Source: an uncultured Slackia sp.
GTDB taxonomy: Bacteria; Actinomycetota; Coriobacteriia; Coriobacteriales; Eggerthellaceae
Direction of reading: 5' to 3'
Length of the DNA stretch: 64,000 bases
Assembly (NCBI RefSeq): GCF_934630525.1
Contig: NZ_CAKTVX010000007.1
Location: forward strand, 1 to 64,000
A model generated the notes under the pieces. It was not told the origin of the DNA. It did no database searches and saw nothing but the letters and a program-made list of their open reading frames with translations. The number at the start of each line of letters is the position of its first letter. Positions within the stretch are counted from its first letter, which is position 1. The translations under genes and the position numbers were made by a program. Positions 52,212 through 60,230 of this stretch are shown here, piece after piece.

Positions 52212-52297
52212 CGCTAACCTTGCGCAATAACCACCTGGTTAGTGAAGCGGGTTAGCGCTGAACGCTGTAATCGGCGCACTTCGACGCCTCTTAACCC
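52212..52297 (+). promoter_or_regulatory. Cluster of GGTTAG-type half sites, candidate operator
   Basis: CGCTAACC (52212-52219), TGGTTAG (52236-52242), GGGTTAGCG (52249-52257) and CTTAACCC (52290-52297) crowd the 200-bp divergent region between the LuxR gene and the FAD reductase. Their mixed orientations suggest dimeric half sites. The regulator is inferred from position. Confidence 0.45.
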
Positions 52298-52365
52298 AGC
52301 ACTTCCGATGTACGGTCTTGCCCATCGGAAAGCGAAAAACGCTTTCATTTTCAAAGGAGGGGGAC

Positions 52366-54111
52366 ATGAGCAAGTCAATTCACACCGAAGGCATCACTCG
52401 CCGTAACTTCCTTACGGGCGCTGCTGTGGCGGGAGCTGGAGCGACGCTTATGGGGCTTGTTGGATGCTCATCGGGCGGCGGTGAGACCAGCAAGGAAACT
52501 TCAGGCGAAGACGCGAAGGCTCCGGAATCGGTTGAGGTCGCTACCGACGCAAAACCGTGGGAAGTTGCGCCTGAACCAATCCCCGATAGCGAAATTGATG
52601 AGACTGTCGATTGCGATATTGTCATTGTCGGTGCCGGTATCGCAGGACTTCCCGCTTCCATGCTTGCCGCCGAGCAAGGAGCAAACGTCCATATTGTAGA
52701 AAAGGCAGGAACCTACGGAACCGCACGTCTTTGCACGAGCGGCTTTAACGCTAAGCTCCAGGCGGAGAACGGCATTCATTACGACCGTAAGGAATTCATT
52801 AGCGAAGCGTGGAAGATCACGAATGGCGTTCAGGGCCGTATGTCTTCTTACGGCAAGTGGTTTGACAACTCTGGGCCCTATGTTGACTGGTTGCAGGAAA
52901 TTTTCCAGTCGCAGGGCTATGACCTGGTCGCTCAGCAGGTGAATGGCTTCAAGGTAACTAATGACGGCATTGGACAGCAGGGCTACGAATCGTTCTGGAC
53001 GGCTTTCGCGTCGATGATTTACTTCGTTGACAAGGACGGCAAGACGCTCGACTCTGGCGTGAACCCTGACTGGACTGGCATCATGGCAAAGTATGCCGAA
53101 GACCATGGGGCAACATTCCACTACAACTCCCCTGCTGTCCAACTTGTTCGCGACGAGAATGGCGAGGGTCGCGTAACCTCTGTCATTTGCGAAACCGAAG
53201 ATGGCAGCTACGTTAAATACAATGCCTCGAAGGGCATTCTGCTTACAACGGGCGACTTTGCGTCGAACAAGGAAATGATGGGCTACTACAATCGCAGCCT
53301 GCTGAAGGCGAGTACCGCAATCGCCGAAGTGAAGAACACTGGCGATGGCCACAAGATGGGATTGTGGGTTGGCGCAGATATTGACGATTTCGCTTGCGGC
53401 GACTGCTTCCCCTTTGTTGGCGTAACCCTTGATAACAAGCGTCCTCAGTCTGACCAGACGAAGTCGTATGCCGCTGTGGCGAGCTTGCCTGTGCTCATGG
53501 TCGACTGCACCGGTCGTCGTATTGCCGCCGAGAACCTTCCCTTCCAGGGCTTCTCGATTCCGAAGATTACTTCGACTCCCGATGGCGCTGCATTCAGCGT
53601 GTGGGATAGCGCTTGGGAATCCAAGTTCCCGTCCGACTACCCCAAGGGCGATTATTTGTCCACGAATACTGCTGCGCAGGTGGAAATCGACATTGAAGCT
53701 GGCACAATTCACAAGGCGGACACCCTTGAGGAACTTGCGGAGATTGCAGGGTTCGACAAGGATATCTTTGTCGCCAACGTCGAACGCTATAACGAGCTGT
53801 GCGAGAAGGGCGAGGACCTCGACTTCTACAAGAGCCCTCTGTGGATGACCACAATCGACACCCCTCCCTATTATGTTTCGAAGCACATCGTGAGCGTTAC
53901 CAGCACCCGCGGTGGCTTGAAGATCAATGACCAGATGCAGGTTCTCGACAAGAAGGGCCTTGCGATTCCTGGCCTGTATGCTGCGGGCAATACCGCCGGT
54001 TCGTTCTACGGCAACGTGTATCCGCCGAACATCATGGGCACGGGCATTGGCCACGGTCAGTGCTTCGGGTGGCTTGCCATTAAAGACATGCTTGGCATGG
54101 AAGTCCTGTAG
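52366..54111 (+). CDS. Tat-exported FAD-dependent reductase (fumarate/urocanate reductase-like)
   Basis: A 581-residue flavoprotein. Tat motif TRRNFLTG (11-18) and MGLVGCSS lipobox-like end. FAD fold DIVIVGAGIAGLPASMLAAE. Substrate-domain features are VTSTRGGLKINDQMQVLDKK, where the region normally holds catalytic Arg/His, then IPGLYAAGNTAGSFYGNVYP. AAAGGAGGGGG precedes the ATG at 52366. The adjacent gene encodes a heme lipoprotein, so flavin and heme parts that are fused in Shewanella flavocytochromes are separate here. Substrate unknown. Confidence 0.92.
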   Translation: MSKSIHTEGITRRNFLTGAAVAGAGATLMGLVGCSSGGGETSKETSGEDAKAPESVEVATDAKPWEVAPEPIPDSEIDETVDCDIVIVGAGIAGLPASMLAAEQGANVHIVEKAGTYGTARLCTSGFNAKLQAENGIHYDRKEFISEAWKITNGVQGRMSSYGKWFDNSGPYVDWLQEIFQSQGYDLVAQQVNGFKVTNDGIGQQGYESFWTAFASMIYFVDKDGKTLDSGVNPDWTGIMAKYAEDHGATFHYNSPAVQLVRDENGEGRVTSVICETEDGSYVKYNASKGILLTTGDFASNKEMMGYYNRSLLKASTAIAEVKNTGDGHKMGLWVGADIDDFACGDCFPFVGVTLDNKRPQSDQTKSYAAVASLPVLMVDCTGRRIAAENLPFQGFSIPKITSTPDGAAFSVWDSAWESKFPSDYPKGDYLSTNTAAQVEIDIEAGTIHKADTLEELAEIAGFDKDIFVANVERYNELCEKGEDLDFYKSPLWMTTIDTPPYYVSKHIVSVTSTRGGLKINDQMQVLDKKGLAIPGLYAAGNTAGSFYGNVYPPNIMGTGIGHGQCFGWLAIKDMLGMEVL

Positions 54112-54141
54112 CCTAAACGCCAAATGAACGGAGGAGCTGAA

Positions 54142-54609
54142 ATGAGAGCAAAAGCGAAGCTTGTAACGACTGTCGCGCTTTGCGCCCTGGTCGCATGTCT
54201 CTGCGCGTGCGCTCCGTCGGGTGGCGACAATGCCGGCTCGGGTGCATCGTCTGGAGATGCCGCGGCGGGAAGCTTGAAAGCTACTCATACGGAGGAACAA
54301 TGGGAGACGATTTCGGCAAACCCCGTCAAAAAGACGTGCTTCGGCTGCCATACTCGTGATGCCATTGTTGATGCGACGAAGGATTTTGAGGGAATCGAAG
54401 GGCTTAATCCCCACGCGTCGCATACCGAGTCCTATGACTGCTTGAAATGTCATTCGCTTGAAGGAACCAACGTTTTGGTGTGCAACACGGCCTGCCACGG
54501 CGGTTATCATGGCGATGGCCAGGGATGGCCTCTCCCAAACGAGAATTGGGCCGATCCGACCGATGAGCTGCCCGCAGCGGACGGTGTTGCGATTCCCAAC
54601 AACGTTTAA
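54142..54609 (+). CDS. Tri-heme-motif lipoprotein cytochrome, electron donor to FAD reductase
   Basis: A 155-residue exported protein. The signal peptide ends in lipobox LVAC (C19). Heme motifs are CFGCH (66-70), CLKCH (100-104) and the variant CNTACH (CX3CH, 114-119). The segment after SLKATHTEEQWETISANPVK parallels the small tetraheme domain of flavocytochrome c. It starts 30 bp after the FAD reductase under GGAGGAG and probably delivers quinol-derived electrons to it. A membrane quinol dehydrogenase is not encoded nearby. Confidence 0.88.
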   Translation: MRAKAKLVTTVALCALVACLCACAPSGGDNAGSGASSGDAAAGSLKATHTEEQWETISANPVKKTCFGCHTRDAIVDATKDFEGIEGLNPHASHTESYDCLKCHSLEGTNVLVCNTACHGGYHGDGQGWPLPNENWADPTDELPAADGVAIPNNV

Positions 54610-54627
54610 AAACTAGCATCTCCCATA

Positions 54628-54660
54628 AGACCCGCTCGAATCCCTCCGAGCGGGTCTTTC
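54628..54660 (+). terminator. Rho-independent terminator after cytochrome gene
   Basis: AAGACCCGCTCG (54628-54639) pairs with CGAGCGGGTCTT (54647-54658), followed by a short T-tract. Confidence 0.85.
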
Positions 54661-54674
54661 TATGTGTTGCTGGT

Positions 54675-55676
54675 CTATTGCCCTCGAGCGTGGTTGCCGC
54701 CAACGCCGTTGTTCCCATTGCCGTTGCCGTTGCCGTTCCCGTGGCCGTGACCCTTAGCGCTGTTGTCGCCGTGGGCGCCTGCGCCCTGCCCATTGCCCAT
54801 GCCGGTGTGTTCGCCGTCCCCTTCGCTTTCGTCAATTCCGTTTTCCGCAAGCATATTGCGCAGTTCGCGCATGCTCATGGAGGCGCATTCATCGGCTGAA
54901 ATGTCTACTCCGGCTTCTTGAAGTGCCTGATAGGCGCGGTATTTCGCGACGCCCATACCAGAATTGTGGGCGGCTTGGCGCTCCTCGGCGTTCGTGCGGT
55001 CGCAGTGCGCCTCGCCGTTGCAGCCGAAGCAATCGTTGCTTTGCGCGGCGAGCGCGGCGTAGCGATTCTCGTTGTCGCAGTCGATGGACACCTCCACGAT
55101 GGCGCCCTCGCCGGCGATGGCTCGCATGGCGCCGTCAAGGTCGCGCGCGGCGGCGTCGAAGGCGCGCCACATGCAGGGGGCCTCGTCAAGCGCCCGCTGG
55201 CCGTCATCGTTGAGCGCGCATGTTCCCACCACGATGTCGAAACGGTTCAGCGTCAGCTCGACCGACGGGTTCACGTCGATTCCCACATATGCCACGGGTC
55301 GCAGGAAATCGGCTACGCCGCCTATGAGGCACGCGACAAGCGCCACGCACGCCGCAATCGCGGCGATGCGTCCGCCTTTGGCGAAACGCAGGGCTTTGCG
55401 GCGCTTCTGAGGAGTGGTGCTCCCCTGTCCTTTTGGCGCATCGATTGCGTGGCGGTTTGTTTGCGAGCCCGAGGGCTCTTCGGCAGTCTTGCCTTCTTGA
55501 CCTGTGGGTTTGTTTGCGTGTGTGCTTTCCTGCGCGGCCATGAGCTCCTCGGTGCGCCCGCTTTCCCGCTGCTCGCGTTTTGCTTCGATGCTCGCGAGCG
55601 TGCGTGCGGCGATGTCGTTCGGAAGGTGGATGGCTTCAAACGCTTCTTTGACCTGGTGTTCTTCATTATCTGCCAT
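54675..55676 (-). CDS. RsgI-like membrane anti-sigma factor
   Basis: A 333-residue single-pass protein. The cytoplasmic part (1-100) would bind the sigma factor. TM about 104-124. Just outside the membrane, AYVGIDVNPSVELTLNRFDI then VVGTCALNDDGQRAL is a clear RsgI-type domain. A Cys-rich segment (CDNENR...CFGCNGEAHC) follows, and a low-complexity tail (GHGNGNGNGNGN). The ATG at 55676 overlaps the TAA of the sigma gene (TAATG), coupling the two. It probably holds the ECF factor inactive until an extracellular cue is sensed. Confidence 0.82.
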   Translation of the reverse strand: MADNEEHQVKEAFEAIHLPNDIAARTLASIEAKREQRESGRTEELMAAQESTHANKPTGQEGKTAEEPSGSQTNRHAIDAPKGQGSTTPQKRRKALRFAKGGRIAAIAACVALVACLIGGVADFLRPVAYVGIDVNPSVELTLNRFDIVVGTCALNDDGQRALDEAPCMWRAFDAAARDLDGAMRAIAGEGAIVEVSIDCDNENRYAALAAQSNDCFGCNGEAHCDRTNAEERQAAHNSGMGVAKYRAYQALQEAGVDISADECASMSMRELRNMLAENGIDESEGDGEHTGMGNGQGAGAHGDNSAKGHGHGNGNGNGNGNNGVGGNHARGQ

Positions 55677-56170
55677 TAGCTGAGCACCTCCCGCAGCCGC
55701 TTGCGCCCGCGCGATATCCATGAATAGACGGTATTTTCGGGCATACTGGTCATTTCGGAAATTTCGGAAGCCGTGTAGCCCTCGACGAGCGACAGATAGA
55801 CCTGCGTTTTCGGCGGATCGCCGAGCGCGTCCATGGCTTCAAGTACGCGTTTAACGCCGATTTCGGTTTGGGTCGAGTCGTCTTGAATGCCGAGCAGATG
55901 GTCGTTGCACGCCTCGAGGCGGCTTTCGAGCGAGATGTTTTTCGCGCGGGCCGCCTTTAGGGCGTCCTTGCATTCGTTGATCGCGACGCGCAAAAGCCAG
56001 GCCTTTTCGTGTTCAGCGCTTGAAAAGGCCTGGTCATGCATAGCAAATTTCAGGAACGTGTTCTGCAGCACGTCTTCGGCATCGTGCGCGGGCATGTATG
56101 CGACGCACGCGCGCCAGACGGCATCGCCGTGCTCACTCATGGCGCGTGATATGTCTTCAGAAGGTCTCAT
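55676..56170 (-). CDS. ECF-type sigma factor
   Basis: A 164-residue sigma-70 family protein with regions 2 and 4 only. Region 2: MPAHDAEDVLQNTFLKFAMH. Region 4: VYLSLVEGYTASEISEMTSM then PENTVYSWISRGRKRLREVL. The start is uncertain: the ATG at 56170 has GAGGAA about 16 bases upstream; an ATG at 56140 is possible. Translationally coupled to the RsgI-like gene. The exported Gly-rich protein upstream may be part of the same response. Confidence 0.88.
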   Translation of the reverse strand: MRPSEDISRAMSEHGDAVWRACVAYMPAHDAEDVLQNTFLKFAMHDQAFSSAEHEKAWLLRVAINECKDALKAARAKNISLESRLEACNDHLLGIQDDSTQTEIGVKRVLEAMDALGDPPKTQVYLSLVEGYTASEISEMTSMPENTVYSWISRGRKRLREVLS

Positions 56171-56204
56171 TCGTTCGTGCGTGCGTTCCTCGAGTCAATG
56201 CCGT

Positions 56205-56750
56205 TTAGCGGTTGGGGCAATTTTGGGCGCGCTGGCAGCCGCCGACGAAGCCGTTGCAAGCGCTGTGGCTGTGACCATGGGCGTAGCCGCATCCGCTGCC
56301 GTTGGCGCAGGCTCCGTAGCCATTGCCGCTGCCGTATCCATAAGCGCTGCTGTTTTGGGCGCCGGAACCGTTACCCAATCCATTGCCGTTCCCGTAGCCT
56401 AAGCCGTTACCTGGGCAAAGGCCGTTTTCGTAATTATCGCAGATACCGTTGCCGTTTTTGTCGATGAAGGTCGCGCCATTGCCGCTCAGGCAACGTTGCG
56501 CGCAGAGCTTCCCTTCGATTGCGGAGCGCATGCATGCCATGCTGTTGCATAGCGAATGAGCGTTGTCGGCGGCGTTGGCGTTGACGCTTGCGTAGCAGGG
56601 CCCATTTCCGGTACAGAGGGGCTTCGCGAACGCCTCCTCTGGGTGCATGGCGAGCGCTGTGATTCCTGCAACAAGAATCAGGGTTGCGAAAAGCGCTGCT
56701 GCAGTATGGGTCGTGCGGGTTTTGGGGTTTTGGGAAGCGGTGTATGTCAT
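56205..56750 (-). CDS. Exported Gly/Asn/Cys-rich protein with EF-hand-like loop
   Basis: A 181-residue secreted protein. A signal peptide (TAAALFATLILVAGITALAM) ends near EEAFAKP. The mature part has about 13 Cys residues and the loop FIDKNGNGICDNYENG, a D-x-N-x-N-G-x-C-D calcium-binding (EF-hand/dockerin-like) motif. The tail is GYGNGNGLGNGSG-type low complexity. AGGAGG precedes the ATG. It stands directly upstream of the ECF sigma/anti-sigma pair, on the same strand with a 34-bp gap. The tail composition echoes that of the anti-sigma factor. Function unknown. Confidence 0.75.
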   Translation of the reverse strand: MTYTASQNPKTRTTHTAAALFATLILVAGITALAMHPEEAFAKPLCTGNGPCYASVNANAADNAHSLCNSMACMRSAIEGKLCAQRCLSGNGATFIDKNGNGICDNYENGLCPGNGLGYGNGNGLGNGSGAQNSSAYGYGSGNGYGACANGSGCGYAHGHSHSACNGFVGGCQRAQNCPNR

Positions 56751-57027
56751 GGCATCCTCCTGTCGTTTCGGGCTTTCAATAAAGAAACGATTCAGGTGGA
56801 GGAATCCTTGCAAGATTTTTTGGAAAAATGCGACCGCCTGTCGAAAAAAATGCTTTGTTTGAAGCCCGAACTTGGTTTCTGCGCGTGAAAGCGCGGTGAG
56901 TTTTCGTTTGCCGTCACAGCTGTAGAGCGCATTTTTCATCGAGCCATATGAGGCGCACAATACAACAGGGGCCCAGATTGACTGGGCCCCTGTATGGCGC
57001 GTGGGAGGGATTGCGCCTGAGAGAAGA

Positions 57028-57636
57028 TTATTTCTTTGCCGCGTCGGCTGCTGCCGTGTTCACGTCAACTTCGACGTCGCGTTGCTCCATGGCAGAGTCG
57101 TCCGGCTCCTTGTTGAGCTTCGGGTCCACCGTGATAACGAAGCTCGGCTTCGTTCCCGAGTTCTCGTCGGAAACGATATCGGCCTGGTGGTTCTTTTGCA
57201 GGTCTTCCATCTCCCCAACGGCGATGTTAGCGCCGGGGCAAGCAGCGACGCATGCGGGCAGCTCGCCGCGCTGTTGGCGGTCATAGCACATGTCGCACTT
57301 GTAGGTCTTGCTCTCCTCCTCATCGTAGCAAGGAGCGTTGTAGGGGCAGGCCTCGATGCACATTTTGCAGCCGATGCATTTGTCGTGATCCTGCTTGACG
57401 ATGCCGTTGTCGAGCTTGGTGTAGGCCTCGACAGGGCACGCCTTTACACATGCGGGGTCTTCGCAGTGGTTGCACGACATCGAGAGGAAGGAAACGTCGA
57501 CGGGGCTATCTTGACGAATGCACGATACCTTGCGGAGCAAGACGCCCTCATTCAGCTGTTTCTCGCTCTTGCATGCAATGGAGCACGTTTTGCAGCCGTA
57601 GCAGTTTTTGTTGTTCATCCAGAAACCGAGAGCCAT
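57028..57636 (-). CDS. DmsB-like four-cluster ferredoxin subunit
   Basis: A 202-residue electron-transfer subunit with four [4Fe-4S] motifs: CYGCKTCSIAC, CNHCEDPACVKAC, CIGCKMCIEAC, and CDMCYDRQQRGELPACVAAC. A C-terminal acidic extension (about 160-202) is unlike the paralogue at 13097. The start is 2 bp past the stop of the catalytic gene, with GGAGGCG as RBS. There is no anchor gene in this operon, so the complex may be soluble on the outer face or use an anchor encoded elsewhere. Confidence 0.94.
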   Translation of the reverse strand: MALGFWMNNKNCYGCKTCSIACKSEKQLNEGVLLRKVSCIRQDSPVDVSFLSMSCNHCEDPACVKACPVEAYTKLDNGIVKQDHDKCIGCKMCIEACPYNAPCYDEEESKTYKCDMCYDRQQRGELPACVAACPGANIAVGEMEDLQKNHQADIVSDENSGTKPSFVITVDPKLNKEPDDSAMEQRDVEVDVNTAAADAAKK

Positions 57637-57638
57637 GA

Positions 57639-59996
57639 CTACGCCTCCTTCTTAACTTCGATAAGGGTCTGGTTGCAGCAATGGGTACCGCCGAGGGTCT
57701 TCCATTTGTCGTTCGTTACATAGCTGCTTGAGCCGCCCTGCTGCTCCCACCAGCCATTCTGAAGGCCGACAACGCCCTGCTTGATACGCTCGCCTACCTC
57801 TGCAATGCCATGGTGTTCGCCGCGGTCGTTGAACACGACGACCTTATCTCCGTCTTTGATGCCGCGCGCTTCGGCGTCTGCGGTGTTAATGAGAATAACC
57901 GGCGCCTGATCGCAGACCTCATTCATCCATTCGAGATTGTTGAAGGTGGAATGCACACTGCGATAAGTTTTGCGCTGCACGCTAAAGAGCGGGTACTTCT
58001 GGGCGAGTTCGTCCCCGTTGCGTGCGTCTTCTTCGGCACGAGCGTATGAAGCAATGGGATTGAATCCGTCCTTCTTCCAGGCCGCAACCCAGAATTCAGC
58101 TTTGCCCGATTTTGTGAGGAATTTGCCGTCCTTGAACGGGATGTAATTGTCGTCGACCACGCATACGGCATGCTTTTCTTTGAGCTCGTCGAGCGTAACG
58201 CCAGTGGGCTCAAGAACATTGGAAATCATTTCGTCCATGGGCTTGCTGAAGGCATCGCCGAATCCGAAGCGCGTAGCAAGTTCGGCGAAAATCTCGAAGT
58301 CGCTCTTCGATTCGCCAGGTCCGTCAACGGCTTTTTCGCACAGCTGAATCCAGTGGCTGCGATTTTGCGCAAGAACACCTTCCGTCTCGAACACGCCCGT
58401 TGCAGGAAGAACGAGGTCGGAGTAGAGGGCGGTAGAAGTGAGGTATTGATCGGCGGTAATGACGAACGGAATCTTCTCTAGAGCCTTCTTCACCATATTG
58501 GTGTTCGGCCATTGCGTCATCGGGTTGCCCGTCATGGAGTACAGGACGTTCACTTTGAGCGGGTCTTCGTTCAGAATGGCCTCGCCAAACTTGAAGCGCG
58601 GAATGCTCGGGGCGGGATTCTCGACCTTTGGGACCTCGATTGGTGCGCCGGTTTTTACCTCGTTCATACCGCCCGCGTCGCTCACGCCGTCGCCTTCGTG
58701 GCCGACGTGACCGCACAGAGCTGCAAGGTACAGCTGAGTGCCGACCGCCCAGGAGCCGTTTTCTGTGCGCATAAAACCGCCCATGTTCTGGACGATGATT
58801 GCTTTATCGGCTTGCGCATATTCGCGAGCAATACGCTCAATGTCGGCAGCCGGAACGCCGCATTCGGCTTCGGCTGCGGCGGAATCCCATTTCTCCGCTT
58901 CGGCGTAAATGAGCTCGAACTCGGTATTATATGCATCGGCGGCAGAGGTTCCGTCGAGTTTCAGCGCTGCCTCGATGCCCTCTTTGTCGTGGCGCACGAT
59001 TTCGTTGCTCTTCGTATCGAAAACAACGAAAGACGTCGGGTCATCTTTGTCTTGTAAGACAGGTTCGCCGGTCGCCTTATCGACGAGACATGGCGCGCAG
59101 GTGTGGGCAAGGGTGAATTCCTTGTCGAACAGGTCTTCGTCGATGACGATTTTGATCATCGCAAGTGCGAGTGCGGCATCGGTGCCAGGCCAAGGCTGAA
59201 TCCACTCGGACGCTTTGGCGGCAGATTCAGTGCAAATGGGGTCGATGACGACGAACTTGCCGCCCTTTTCCATCATCTTCTCAAAGCGCTGGAAATAGCC
59301 CTGTTTGGAAATAGCGGGATTGTTGCCCCAGGCGATGACATAATCGCTTTTTTCAATCTGATTGCGCACGTCGATGTATCGTTTGCCGTAAATTGGAACC
59401 TCGGCAGCAGTTTGACCAGCGCAGCACAGTGAGCCAACGGTCGTTGCGGCTCCGCCCAGGTGAGCGAAGAACGCCGATGCAATGGGACCGTGCATTGCTC
59501 CGAAGTTGCCCGATCCGGTTACATAGCAAATAGAATGAACGCCGTCGGTGTCGATTGCATCCTGGAACTTCTCCTGAATCAAATCGAAGGCTTCGGACCA
59601 TTCGATTTCTTTGAATTCGCCAGACCCCTTGTCGCCAGTGCGGAGCAGAGGCTTGGTAAGACGATTGGGATCTTTCGTCATGAATCCGCGAGCGATGCCT
59701 CGGGCGCATGCTGCGCAATCATTGAGCTCGGAAGACTCAACTTTGGCGATTTTGCCGTCGATAACATATGCCTTCAGGTTGTGGTGCTGGCATTCTGGCG
59801 GGCAGGTTGAATAGAAAATTTGCGCGCCCTCGTACGGATCGGTTGCGGCTTCTTCCTGTTTGTCGGCCTTTTTGCCCCCTGTGCTTCCACATCCGACAAG
59901 ACTTGTTGCAGCAACTGCGCCAGCGGTAACGGCCGCAGTTCCCACGAACGCCCTACGGGACAGAGCGGGCATGGCGGTTTCTGCATGCTCTTTCAT
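57639..59996 (-). CDS. Tat-exported molybdopterin oxidoreductase with altered Fe-S motif
   Basis: A 785-residue DMSO-reductase-family enzyme. Tat motif SRRAFVGT (13-20) and a VGCGS lipobox-like end. The N-terminal cluster motif reads CPPECQHHNLK then CAACARG. Aligned with CRPNCFGFC of the paralogue at 10581, the third Cys is Asn, preceded by His. The cofactor region includes YVTGSGNFGAMHGPIASAFF and GSLCCAGQTAAEVPIYGKRY, where a Cys could ligate Mo. The C-terminal domain (DGDKVVVFNDRGEHHGIAEV) is normal. GGGGGAAAG precedes the ATG. It is divergent from a heme-sensor two-component system. Substrate unknown. Confidence 0.9.
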   Translation of the reverse strand: MKEHAETAMPALSRRAFVGTAAVTAGAVAATSLVGCGSTGGKKADKQEEAATDPYEGAQIFYSTCPPECQHHNLKAYVIDGKIAKVESSELNDCAACARGIARGFMTKDPNRLTKPLLRTGDKGSGEFKEIEWSEAFDLIQEKFQDAIDTDGVHSICYVTGSGNFGAMHGPIASAFFAHLGGAATTVGSLCCAGQTAAEVPIYGKRYIDVRNQIEKSDYVIAWGNNPAISKQGYFQRFEKMMEKGGKFVVIDPICTESAAKASEWIQPWPGTDAALALAMIKIVIDEDLFDKEFTLAHTCAPCLVDKATGEPVLQDKDDPTSFVVFDTKSNEIVRHDKEGIEAALKLDGTSAADAYNTEFELIYAEAEKWDSAAAEAECGVPAADIERIAREYAQADKAIIVQNMGGFMRTENGSWAVGTQLYLAALCGHVGHEGDGVSDAGGMNEVKTGAPIEVPKVENPAPSIPRFKFGEAILNEDPLKVNVLYSMTGNPMTQWPNTNMVKKALEKIPFVITADQYLTSTALYSDLVLPATGVFETEGVLAQNRSHWIQLCEKAVDGPGESKSDFEIFAELATRFGFGDAFSKPMDEMISNVLEPTGVTLDELKEKHAVCVVDDNYIPFKDGKFLTKSGKAEFWVAAWKKDGFNPIASYARAEEDARNGDELAQKYPLFSVQRKTYRSVHSTFNNLEWMNEVCDQAPVILINTADAEARGIKDGDKVVVFNDRGEHHGIAEVGERIKQGVVGLQNGWWEQQGGSSSYVTNDKWKTLGGTHCCNQTLIEVKKEA

Positions 59997-60090
59997 ATCT
60001 TTCCCCCTTTTTCCTTAAAGATTTGAAAGGATGCTTCATATTTTCATCATTACCCCTGGTTAACTCAATTGAACGGGCTGTAATATTTCA

Positions 60091-60118
60091 TTAAGAAAAT
60101 GCTCTAATTCTTAAGAAA
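60091..60118 (+). promoter_or_regulatory. Direct repeats TTAAGAAA, candidate response-regulator site
   Basis: TTAAGAAA at 60091-60098 and 60111-60118 lie 20 bp apart, two helical turns, within the AT-rich 234-bp divergent region. Tandem direct repeats on one helix face are the usual site of OmpR-type regulators such as the one at 62161. Assignment is by position. Confidence 0.5.
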
Positions 60119-60230
60119 TTATTAACATCGAATCAATCGCAAAATCACTCTATTATTCAGGGATACTAGGCATGAAGATTATGCTTGCCAGCTGGCGAAT
60201 GGGGGTTCGCGTTTGGCGCAAGGGGGATCA

